From Hippasteria phrygiana (Eukaryota; Echinodermata; Asteroidea; Valvatida; Goniasteridae): DNA of 64,000 bases. Location: positions 1,736,001 through 1,800,000 of the forward strand of contig JAZGUH010000402.1 of assembly GCA_037893225.1 (NCBI GenBank). The letters run 5' to 3'. The notes beneath the pieces are model-generated. The model saw nothing but the letters and a program-made list of their open reading frames with translations, was not told the DNA's origin and made no database searches. Shown here one piece after another: positions 1-8,170 of this stretch. The position numbers and the translations under genes are program-made. Every line of letters begins with the position of its first letter. The first letter of the stretch is position 1.

Positions 1-287
1 TCCATGTCACTATGAACAACAAAAGAATAATGGTGCACTAACAATAAACATCCATTGCAAAGCTATTGCATTTCATTCAGTGCATGCTTAAGTTACTGCT
101 TCCCTGTTGTTCCAATAACCAAAGGCATTTTCTAAATATGAACTAGTTGGTGAAATGAAAATTATTAAATTCATAAAGCAAGTCAAAATGAATTCGATTT
201 GTGACATTTCTCTTTTCTTCAGAGTTTTGGCTTATCTTGCCTAATAGTATAGTTTGAAAAAATGTCTGCGCAGTACAATAATGTCAA
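1..287. other. AT-rich spacer without a recognisable gene
   Basis: No supported gene is seen here or in the equivalent stretch of each unit. On the minus strand it lies between the EGF-like exon of its own unit and the transposase start of the preceding unit, so it could hold transposase 5' leader or promoter. An AATAAA stands at 43-48 on the + strand, but it is about 2.2 kb beyond the endonuclease stop of the preceding unit and is unlikely to serve it. Confidence 0.5.
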
Positions 288-303
288 CACTAGTTAACTA
301 GTG
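288..303. other. Perfect 16-bp palindrome
   Basis: CACTAGTTAACTAGTG is its own reverse complement and is found just inside every full unit, about 80 bp from the EGF-like exon. A palindrome of this length could be a dimeric protein site; family I-PpoI endonucleases are homodimers that cut near-palindromic 14 to 16-bp targets. Any link to the endonuclease of the unit is speculation. Confidence 0.6.
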
Positions 304-381
304 CACGCCCCAACCAGTTGATTGTTTCAGAACCATTTATAGCCTTTCTCCAATTTGATTTCTGTAATAGCCAACCGGTAC

Positions 382-499
382 CTCTTTCACAGTTTTCACC
401 CACAAAACCATCGCTGCACCGGCAGACTACTGCGACGTTTACCCCCCGTACACGTGGCTCCATTCTGACACGGATTAACGCTCTCATGACACGGGCCCA
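382..499 (-). pseudogene. Captured EGF-like domain exon, frameshifted (U1)
   Basis: Read on the minus strand, the exon follows an acceptor (pyrimidine-rich tract then CACAG, AG at 500-501) and ends at a donor (AAGAG then GTACCG, GT at 381-380). It starts in phase 1 and would end in phase 1, the usual symmetry of EGF exons in animal extracellular proteins. The first half reads CHESVNPCQNGATC and the second VCRCSDGFVGENCE, giving all six EGF cysteines with normal spacing. The halves lie in different frames: the exon is 118 nt where 117 (39 codons) is expected, and a run of six G (minus strand) between the halves is the likely site of the extra base. No neighbouring EGF exon is visible, so this looks like a fragment of a host gene carried by the element. 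The identity of the donor gene cannot be told. Confidence 0.8.
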
Positions 500-566
500 C
501 TGTGAACATAAAAACCCAATCACAAACAGATTAGCCTATTTGGTTCAGCACTATCGTATATGGATT

Positions 567-586
567 GTGGCCCTGAAGGGACATGC
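567..586 (+). repeat. Left inverted arm flanking the minisatellite (U1)
   Basis: GTGGCCCTGAAGGGACATGC matches the reverse complement of a sequence on the far side of the minisatellite (in U2 at 4886-4905) at 19 of 20 positions. In U1 the right partner has been deleted. No convincing target-site duplication is seen outside the arms. Confidence 0.75.
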
Positions 587-591
587 ACACA

Positions 592-817
592 GCGCACATT
601 TTCTGCGCACATTTTCTGCGCACATTTTCTGCGCACATTTTCTGCGCACATTTTCTGCGCACATTTTCTGCGCACATTTTCTGCGCACATTTTCTGCGCA
701 CATTTTCTGCGCACATTTTCTGCGCACATTTTCTGCGCACATTTTCTGCGCACATTTTCTGCGCACATTTTCTGCGCACATTTTCTGCGCACATTTTCTG
801 CGCACATTTTCTGCGCA
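592..817. repeat. 13-bp minisatellite, 17.4 copies (U1)
   Basis: Pure head-to-tail copies of CGCACATTTTCTG. Thirteen is not a multiple of three and no frame of the repeat contains a stop, so long spurious open frames arise in several frames on both strands; none is taken as a gene. Each unit contains the palindrome TGCGCA. Confidence 0.97.
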
Positions 818-953
818 ATAAGAGGTCCCTGGGGCCTATAAATTGGACTGATTGTAGAAATATTTGTGGAAATCAAGAATTTGTGACCCGTGGCTTCCAA
901 CTCGGGGAATTCCGTTCACAAAAATGACCAATACGTAGGTCTATTTGGCATAG

Positions 954-1046
954 AGGCGGGGGGGGAGGGGGGCTACATTTAGACCTGGGCCCAGAGATGG
1001 GCCACCATTTTAGGGGTGGTTTGTGGGGAGGGCCAGGGAGTATAAA
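954..1046 (+). promoter_or_regulatory. G-rich tract and possible core promoter (U1)
   Basis: A run of eight G, an A and six G (about 958-972) is followed by a GGGG-GGGG-GGG-GGG series at 1013-1038 that fits a G-quadruplex pattern with one slightly long loop. A TATAAA follows at 1041-1046, 150 bp before the first ATG of the + strand transcript; another stands at 837-842. The first G run is 7 to 10 long among units: 8, 9, 8, 7, 8, 8, 7, 7, 9, 10, 9, 10 for U1 to U12. Promoter function is inferred only. Confidence 0.4.
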
Positions 1047-1190
1047 AAAAAAAAATTTCCTTCAACTCTCATAAATTTGAAAAGAAAATTATTCTAGGAG
1101 TCTTAATCTTTAATTTCCAGTGAAAAAAATATTGCCACCTTACTCCTGAGCGTCACCAGGCGGCGCTCTTTCTTTCTATTGGGTTACAAA

Positions 1191-1296
1191 ATGAGCGCCG
1201 TATTTAGTGGAGTGGAACCACTAGAGATCAGTGAGTGGAATCTATATGAAGCAAACATGGCGGCGCCCATATGCCAAGTGTACTCGCTAAAAATAG
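1191..1296 (+). other. Putative first exon of the + strand transcript (U1)
   Basis: An open stretch from ATG 1191 (35 codons plus one base) ends at a strong donor, AAATAG then GTATGT. A second in-frame ATG at 1257 sits in AAACATGGCGGC, 11 of 12 to the TISU/YY1 initiator element, and an ATTGG box lies at 1178-1182. With donor 1297 the frame enters the next exon out of phase and stops after six more codons, so it would act as an upstream frame overlapping the endonuclease start. A weaker donor (CAA then GTGTAC, GT at 1278) would join in phase 0 and add 29 residues to the endonuclease. Equivalent first ATGs are at 5380, 9616, 13788, 18000, 22160, 26358, 30544, 41626, 45793, 56888 and 61081. U3 has lost one TTTC just upstream. 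Confidence 0.5.
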
Positions 1297-1433
1297 GTAT
1301 GTTTCATGTTTTGAACTATGAAATCTCACAGAAAACACAGTAATGATTACACACATGATAGAGAACAAAATGGGTTCTGTCTTTCTTTTCTTTGTTTGCT
1401 CTCGCTGTCTTTTTATTCACATACACATTTCAG
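1297..1433 (+). other. Putative 137-bp intron before the endonuclease (U1)
   Basis: It begins GTATGT and ends with a long pyrimidine-rich stretch and CATTTCAG directly before ATG 1434. The same donor and acceptor are kept in every full unit. Confidence 0.6.
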
Positions 1434-1862
1434 ATGCCTATCCGCCATGTTAATTGTTACCAACATAATGCAGATTTCTTAAACCATAGCAAAATGGATT
1501 CCATCTGGAAGGCCTTAATTAAAGGCAAGATTTTAAGAAAGACTGTACACAGAGGCAGAAAAAATTGTAGAATATGGACAGGAAATGTCCAGCAGAAATA
1601 TGGCATTATTAATGTTGTCATGCCTGGCTCAAAATCAAATTCACGCACAAGGATGCGTGTGCACAGGTTCACTTACATTGTTTATTCTGGAGTCCTTGAT
1701 CTTCCCCGGGGGTATGATGTCAGTCACCTGTGCCACAACTCCTTGTGTGTGAATTTTGATCACCTGTCACTTGAGCCACACGCCATCAACACTGCAAGAT
1801 CTCGTTGTAAGAGATGCCGTTTGTGTTCGGGCCATGGCCCATACAAGGATTGTCTTCTTTAA
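1434..1862 (+). CDS. His-Cys box (His-Me finger, I-PpoI-like) endonuclease, U1
   Basis: The 142-residue protein ends in a His-Cys box: SHLCHNSLC, then DHLSLEPHAIN, then C-x2-C-x2-C-x2-H-x5-C. In the family, exemplified by the rDNA homing enzyme I-PpoI, a homodimer cuts DNA with a His general base and an Asn that binds the metal ion, braced by two zinc sites. The matching residues are His98, Asn119, zinc site 1 Cys45, Cys100, Cys105, His110, and zinc site 2 Cys125, Cys128 or Cys131, His134, Cys140. A basic stretch (residues 67-78, S-R-T-R-M-R) precedes it and could contact DNA. The start is the ATG right after a splice acceptor; the frame is open 14 codons further upstream but without an ATG. 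The stop is 198 bp from the stop of the convergent transposase. This copy has Phe79. Function is inferred from motifs; activity and target are unknown. Confidence 0.82.
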   Translation: MPIRHVNCYQHNADFLNHSKMDSIWKALIKGKILRKTVHRGRKNCRIWTGNVQQKYGIINVVMPGSKSNSRTRMRVHRFTYIVYSGVLDLPRGYDVSHLCHNSLCVNFDHLSLEPHAINTARSRCKRCRLCSGHGPYKDCLL

Positions 1863-2060
1863 AATGTAATTAAGGAGAACTTTTTGGCTCACCATTAAGT
1901 TTGATAACTGAAATTGCTCACCATTTTTTGATGCTACACTTTTTGCTTTTATAATTCATTTTTAATTGAAACGTATGCTGTAATTGTGCTCACTCTGAAT
2001 TCTTTGCCAATCCACATCTGGAGGGATTGCTGACTTGGGTTCCAGTTGCCCTTTCTTTTT

Positions 2061-3981
2061 CTACAATGACTTGGCACAGTTGTACAAGTTATATCGTTGT
2101 GCCCTACACTTTGCCCTTCGTATTTTATAATGTGTGCTCCTAGCCCGTTGGGAATGATATTTTTCTTTTCTGTCCATTTCAGCCAGACTTTTGGCAGCTG
2201 CAGATCCTGGCAAAACAGGACAACCTGCAGCTTCACACTTGACTGAGGATGATTAAGTTGGCATGGCCATTGTTGACAAGGTGAACTGCGCTGTGGTCTC
2301 TTGAGAGAGCATTTCTGGAAAAGGTTAGTGTCCCTTTTGGATTAGTACTTGAAAAAGCATGGTTCATGGACTCTGCTTTTTGTGTACTTGTCCCATATCT
2401 GGTTTTTTGCATTGCCTCGTGACCAATTCTCTTCTGAATTTTCAGTAAAAGCAGTTTCTTGTCAGACTCGAGCATTTTCAGTTTTCCCCTAACATGGACA
2501 GGAAGGTAGGGAAATCTGTTATTGCCATTGCAAACCAAGGACCGCTTTTTGCAAAGGTTGTGGCGACCTCGGTAACATTCGGGAATGGTTGAGGCAGCCT
2601 GTTCAGCCTTGTCATACATTTGGGCAAAGTTTCTCCCACATTTCTTGAGGATTGCCCCTGCTTCTGCTTGTACCCTGTGACTTACATCGTCACCTAACCG
2701 GTCTTGTATCTTTTTTTTTTTCATTTTTAGTTCTACCAGGCATCATGTCACCACTGAATTTGGCCCGACTGATTGCTGAACTGAGTGATCGATTTAAGTA
2801 AGGTGGGTCAAAAAAGTGTTCTGGCTCGATACCTGCTTTAATTCTCATCTGAGACATAAAACCTTTTGCCATACACCCGTCCGCATCGCTTGTTACTCTT
2901 TCTGCCAACAAGGGTTCCTTACACTCTAGAAGTTTCTTGGCACAACATTGAATTCCCCCTTCTCTTTCATCCCCCATGTTGTAATTTGCTGGGTGTGTAG
3001 CACTACAAGAATCTGTGTGCTCGGAACACTTGTTATACTGCTGTGTTTGCCTGACATTTGATTTGCACATTTACAGAGTTTATTCTCGTGGTGGTACATT
3101 ACTACCATTTTTTTGGTGGTTACATTCTCACATACTACGTCCCTAGTTTGGGTTGCCGGCACAAATGGTGTTTTTTTCCGACAGTTTCTCAAGGGGTTAT
3201 TGTATTGTCTATCTAATTCGACAGCAATCGGTTTTTCTCTGTCATAGCCCTGTAATTCTAAAATACCTTTGACCAGTTTTCTCTTTTCAGCCATACATCT
3301 AACATTTTCATTGATAATAATGTCCCCACATTTGCTTGCTGTTTTCTGCAGCCCACTGATTGAAGGAACAGTTGTACCCAATGCTGTCAAAAGTCGTCTT
3401 GCTCCTGTGGCTGCAATACCCGTGTTGAGGAGACCAACCTAAAAGGCCATGTTTGGAGTTGCAGTGCGTCGGCCTCTGCTGACCTGAGGTATCTCTGAGT
3501 ACAGCTTCTTCCTTCCTGTCGAGAAGTAGCACTTGTTGCATGACAGCACCTCTGAAACAGCAAGGCCCCGGTGTGTTTCTTGCTCTGCCTGTAGCTGAGG
3601 CCAGCCATCACAGTCAGGATTCGCATGCTGATGGTCCAGGGTAGCTCGAACACTTGTCTCAACTGTAGTGTTGACATGAACAATTTTGTAGCCGCCTGGG
3701 TTCAAGTTGTCGGCTCCTTCCCTCTGGAGTCTGCTTATCGGCGTTATTTCCTCAATTTTCGGTCGCAGCACCATCATAGTTTTATTAGTTCTGGCACCTG
3801 GTGGGTTGTAGAAAGAACCTCGCTCATCTCTGGGAAAGGCCAGTTGCAATTGTTCATTTGTGGGTCTGAAATAGAAAGATGAAACATCAGCCTTTTCTCT
3901 TATCAACTGACATGTCAGACCATTGCCTTTTTTTAAATAGGCTTTTTTCATCTTAAACATGCCCTTTCTGTAGCGAACCAT
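2061..3981 (-). pseudogene. Mutator-like (MULE) transposase, broken (U1)
   Basis: The start ATG at 3981 lies in TCCACCATGG. The conceptual product is about 637 codons. Features in order: HANPDCDGWPQL and a CNKC zinc-type pair (about 125-155), GRR-x4-N (about 170), the segment around LDRQYNNPL with candidate catalytic Asp257, ENVTTKKMV and a Cys-rich stretch (about 285-325), TSDADG with candidate Asp365, TQKAESMNHAF with candidate Glu536, and a basic tail. This order resembles the Mutator-like transposase domain of invertebrate proteins. Lesions here: amber TAG at 3439-3441, where the family usually has Gln; an extra TA near 3034-3037; a run of 11 T (+ strand) at 2711-2721 shifting the frame; and a 4-bp insertion near 2241-2244. 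An ATTAAA on the minus strand (1966-1961) could be the poly(A) signal. Not functional as read. Confidence 0.75.
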
Positions 3982-4413
3982 GGTGGACCTTTCAGTTGGT
4001 GAGTAATTAGGGTTATGAAGAGTTTTGTTTATTCCATGTCACTATGAACAACAAAAGAATAATGGTGCACTAACAATAAACATCCATTGCAAAGCTATTG
4101 CATTTCATTCAGTGCATGCTTAAGTTACTGCTTCCCTGTTGTTCCAATAACCAAAGGCATTTTCTAAATATGAACTAGTTGGTGAAATGAAAATTATTAA
4201 ATTCATAAAGCAAGTCAAAATGAATTCGATTTGTGACATTTCTCTTTTCTTCAGAGTTTTGGCTTATCTTGCCTAATAGTATAGTTTGAAAAAATGTCTG
4301 CGCAGTACAATAATGTCAACACTAGTTAACTAGTGCACGCCCCAACCAGTTGATTGTTTCAGAACCATTTATAGCCTTTCTCCAATTTGATTTCTGTAAT
4401 AGCCAACCGGTAC

Positions 4414-4531
4414 CTCTTTCACAGTTTTCACCCACAAAACCATCGCTGCACCGGCAGACTACTGCGACGTTTACCCCCCGTACACGTGGCTCCATTCTGA
4501 CACGGATTAACGCTCTCATGACACGGGCCCA
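4414..4531 (-). pseudogene. Captured EGF-like exon, frameshifted (U2)
   Basis: 118 nt between the same acceptor and donor, with the same six-G frameshift as the U1 copy. Confidence 0.78.
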
Positions 4532-4598
4532 CTGTGAACATAAAAACCCAATCACAAACAGATTAGCCTATTTGGTTCAGCACTATCGTATATGGATT

Positions 4599-4905
4599 GT
4601 GGCCCTGAAGGGACATGCACACTGCGCACATTTTCTGCGCACATTTTCTGCGCACATTTTCTGCGCACATTTTCTGCGCACATTTTCTGCGCACATTTTC
4701 TGCGCACATTTTCTGCGCACATTTTCTGCGCACATTTTCTGCGCACATTTTCTGCGCACATTTTCTGCGCACATTTTCTGCGCACATTTTCTGCGCACAT
4801 TTTCTGCGCACATTTTCTGCGCACATTTTCTGCGCACATTTTCTGCGCACATTTTCTGCGCACATTTTCTGCGCACATTTTCTGCGCATGTCCCTTTAGG
4901 GCCAC
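4599..4905. mobile_element. Inverted-arm element enclosing the minisatellite (U2)
   Basis: Left arm 4599-4618 and right arm 4886-4905 are 20-nt inverted repeats with one mismatch, and they enclose 4624-4888, made of 20.4 copies of the 13-bp repeat. This resembles a small non-autonomous inverted-repeat element with a minisatellite core. The flanks (GGATT on the left, GATAA on the right) do not give a clear target-site duplication, so insertion as a transposon is not proven. Confidence 0.55.
4624..4888. repeat. 13-bp minisatellite, 20.4 copies (U2)
   Basis: Pure copies of the CGCACATTTTCTG repeat. Confidence 0.97.
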
Positions 4906-5622
4906 GATAATTATGACTTCTATCAGCAGGGTGCATGCCACTAAATCTGTGAAAATCACTGCGCGCGAGCTCATTAATATTTTGTGATCCCTCCATTAAT
5001 TTGGAATAAGAGGTCCCTGGGGCCTATAAATTGGACTGATTGTAGAAATATTTGTGGAAATCAACAATTTGTGACCCGTGGCTTCCAACTCGGGGAATTC
5101 CGTTCACAAAAATGACCAATACGTAGGTCTATTTGGCATAGAGGCGGGGGGGGGAGGGGGGCTACATTTAGACCTGGGCCCAGAGATGGGCCACCATTTT
5201 AGGGGTGGTTTGTGGGGAGGGCCAGGGAGTATAAAAAAAAAAAATTTCCTTCAACTCTCATAAATTTGAAAAGAAAATTATTCTAGGAGTCTTAATCTTT
5301 AATTTCCAGTGAAAAAAATATTGCCACCTTACTCCTGAGCGTCACCAGGCGGCGCTCTTTCTTTCTATTGGGTTACAAAATGAGCGCCGTATTTAGTGGA
5401 GTGGAACCACTAGAGATCAGTGAGTGGAATCTATATGAAGCAAACATGGCGGCGCCCATATGCCAAGTGTACTCGCTAAAAATAGGTATGTTTCATGTTT
5501 TGAATTATGAAATCTCACAGAAAACACAGTAATGATTACACACATGATAGAGAACAAAATGGGTTCTGTCTTTCTTTTCTTTGTTTGCTCTCGCTGTCTT
5601 TTTATTCACATACACATTTCAG

Positions 5623-6051
5623 ATGCCTATCCGCCATGTTAATTGTTACCAACATAATGCAGATTTCTTAAACCATAGCAAAATGGATTCCATCTGGAAG
5701 GCCTTAATTAAAGGCAAGATTTTAAGAAAGACTGTACACAGAGGCAGAAAAAATTGTAGAATATGGACAGGAAATGTCCAGCAGAAATATGGCATTATTA
5801 ATGTTGTCATGCCTGGCTCAAAATCAAATTCACGCACAAGGATGCGTGTGCACAGGTTGACTTACATTGTTTATTCTGGAGTCCTTGATCTTCCCCGGGG
5901 GTATGATGTCAGTCACCTGTGCCACAACTCCTTGTGTGTGAATTTTGATCACCTGTCACTTGAGCCACATGCCATCAACACTGCAAGATCTCGTTGTAAG
6001 AGATGCCGTTTGTGTTCGGGCCATGGCCCATACAAGGATTGTCTTCTTTAA
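5623..6051 (+). CDS. His-Cys box endonuclease, U2
   Basis: 142 residues, intact. It differs from U1 by Leu79 in place of Phe79, and by a silent CAC to CAT change in the His116 codon. Confidence 0.82.
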   Translation: MPIRHVNCYQHNADFLNHSKMDSIWKALIKGKILRKTVHRGRKNCRIWTGNVQQKYGIINVVMPGSKSNSRTRMRVHRLTYIVYSGVLDLPRGYDVSHLCHNSLCVNFDHLSLEPHAINTARSRCKRCRLCSGHGPYKDCLL

Positions 6052-6249
6052 AATGTAATTAAGGAGAACTTTTTGGCTCACCATTAAGTTTGATAACTGA
6101 AATTGCTCACCATTTTTTGATGCTACACTTTTTGCTTTTATAATTCATTTTTAATTGAAACGTATGCTGTAATTGTGCTCACTCTGAATTCTTTGCCAAT
6201 CCACATCTGGAGGGATTGCTGACTTGGGTTCCAGTTGCCCTTTCTTTTT

Positions 6250-8170
6250 CTACAATGACTTGGCACAGTTGTACAAGTTATATCGTTGTGCCCTACACTT
6301 TGCCCTTCGTATTTTATAATGTGTGCTCCTAGCCCGTTGGGAATGATATTTTTCTTTTCTGTCCATTTCAGCCAGACTTTTGGCAGCTGCAGATCCTGGC
6401 AAAACAGGACAACCTGCAGCTTCACACTTGACTGAGGATGATTAAGTTGGCATGGCCATTGTTGACAAGGTGAACTGCGCTGTGGTCTCTTGAGAGAGCA
6501 TTTCTGGAAAAGGTTAGTGTCCCTTTTGGATTAGTACTTGAAAAAGCATGGTTCATGGACTCTGCTTTTTGTGTACTTGTCCCATATCTGGTTTTTTGCA
6601 TTGCCTCGTGACCAATTCTCTTCTGAATTTTCAGTAAAAGCAGTTTCTTGTCAGACTCGAGCATTTTCAGTTTTCCCCTAACATGGACAGGAAGGTAGGG
6701 AAATCTGTTATTGCCATTGCAAACCAAGGACCGCTTTTTGCAAAGGTTGTGGCGACCTCGGTAACATTCGGGAATGGTTGAGGCAGCCTGTTCAGCCTTG
6801 TCATACATTTGGGCAAAGTTTCTCCCACATTTCTTGAGGATTGCCCCTGCTTCTGCTTGTACCCTGTGACTTACATCGTCACCTAACCGGTCTTGTATCT
6901 TTTTTTTTTTCATTTTTAGTTCTACCAGGCATCATGTCACCACTGAATTTGGCCCGACTGATTGCTGAACTGAGTGATCGATTTAAGTAAGGTGGGTCAA
7001 AAAAGTGTTCTGGCTCGATACCTGCTTTAATTCTCATCTGAGACATAAAACCTTTTGCCATACACCCGTCCGCATCGCTTGTTACTCTTTCTGCCAACAA
7101 GGGTTCCTTACACTCTAGAAGTTTCTTGGCACAACATTGAATTCCCCCTTCTCTTTCATCCCCCATGTTGTAATTTGCTGGGTGTGTAGCACTACAAGAA
7201 TCTGTGTGCTCGGAACACTTGTTATACTGCTGTGTTTGCCTGACATTTGATTTGCACATTTACAGAGTTTATTCTCGTGGTGGTACATTACTACCATTTT
7301 TTTGGTGGTTACATTCTCACATACTACGTCCCTAGTTTGGGTTGCCGGCACAAATGGTGTTTTTTTCCGACAGTTTCTCAAGGGGTTATTGTATTGTCTA
7401 TCTAATTCGACAGCAATCGGTTTTTCTCTGTCATAGCCCTGTAATTCTAAAATACCTTTGACCAGTTTTCTCTTTTCAGCCATACATCTAACATTTTCAT
7501 TGATAATAATGTCCCCACATTTGCTTGCTGTTTTCTGCAGCCCACTGATTGAAGGAACAGTTGTACCCAATGCTGTCAAAAGTCGTCTTGCTCCTGTGGC
7601 TGCAATACCCGTGTTGAGGAGACCAACCTAAAAGGCCATGTTTGGAGTTGCAGTGCGTCGGCCTCTGCTGACCTGAGGTATCTCTGAGTACAGCTTCTTC
7701 CTTCCTGTCGAGAAGTAGCACTTGTTGCATGACAGCACCTCTGAAACAGCAAGGCCCCGGTGTGTTTCTTGCTCTGCCTGTAGCTGAGGCCAGCCATCAC
7801 AGTCAGGATTCGCATGCTGATGGTCCAGGGTAGCTCGAACACTTGTCTCAACTGTAGTGTTGACATGAACAATTCTGTAGCCGCCTGGGTTCAAGTTGTC
7901 GGCTCCTTCCCTCTGGAGTCTGCTTATCGGCGTTATTTCCTCAATTTTCGGTCGCAGCACCATCATAGTTTTATTAGTTCTGGCACCTGGTGGGTTGTAG
8001 AAAGAACCTCGCTCATCTCTGGGAAAGGCCAGTTGCAATTGTTCATTTGTGGGTCTGAAATAGAAAGATGAAACATCAGCCTTTTCTCTTATCAACTGAC
8101 ATGTCAGACCATTGCCTTTTTTTAAATAGGCTTTTTTCATCTTAAACATGCCCTTTCTGTAGCGAACCAT
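6250..8170 (-). pseudogene. Mutator-like transposase, broken (U2)
   Basis: Lesions as in U1: amber at 7628-7630, the TA insertion, the 11-T run and the 4-bp insertion. Codon 241 is still Leu. The GYRIVH segment has Arg where U1 has Lys. Confidence 0.75.

Larger units (their letters stand above)
1..4032. repeat. Macrosatellite unit U1
   Basis: First unit, opening at the landmark TCCATGTCAC, which recurs at 4033, 8222, 12456, 16628, 20840, 25000, 29198, 40352, 44466, 55601 and 59728. All modules of the 4.2-kb unit are present. U1 and U2 form a subtype: both carry an extra TA in the transposase near 3034-3037 and both keep a Leu codon at 3259-3261 that is a stop codon in U3-U12. U1 alone lacks about 116 bp just after the minisatellite (the sequence seen in U2 at about 4889-5004), which removes the right inverted arm. 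The unit edges are a convention, since the true ends of the founding element are not visible. Confidence 0.95.

Noticed and set aside
290..523. A 77-codon minus-strand gene containing CRCSDGFVGENC
   Set aside because: It mixes the wrong frame of the first EGF half with the right frame of the second and runs through both splice sites; the phase 1-1 exon explains it better.
592..817. CRISPR-like array
   Set aside because: Repeats are 13 bp and abut directly with no unique spacers; it is a simple minisatellite, in a eukaryotic context.
318..927. Repeat-rich proteins (AHFLRTFSAHIFC and RRKCAQKMCAENV types) across the minisatellite
   Set aside because: A 13-bp stop-free repeat opens several frames on both strands at once; no start context, splice sites or conservation argues for translation.
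820..1140. tRNA, 5S rRNA or snRNA gene in the G-rich spacer
   Set aside because: No A/B boxes, cloverleaf or snRNA core could be recognised.
1392..1433. Longer endonuclease start (14 extra residues)
   Set aside because: It would start at TTG and read through the polypyrimidine tract and splice acceptor of the upstream intron.
1434..1862. Group I intron or rDNA insertion around the endonuclease
   Set aside because: I saw no rDNA-like flanks, no I-PpoI core target (CTCTCTTAAGGTAGC) and no group I core in the unit; GT-AG signals fit a spliceosomal intron instead.
1949..2236. 95-codon minus-strand frame beginning MKLQVVLFC
   Set aside because: Shadow frame of the transposase C-terminus; the conserved basic tail lies in another frame, as the two copies without the 4-bp insertion show.
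3625..3882. 85-codon and 88-codon + strand frames inside the transposase
   Set aside because: Antisense shadows of the coding strand with no features of their own.
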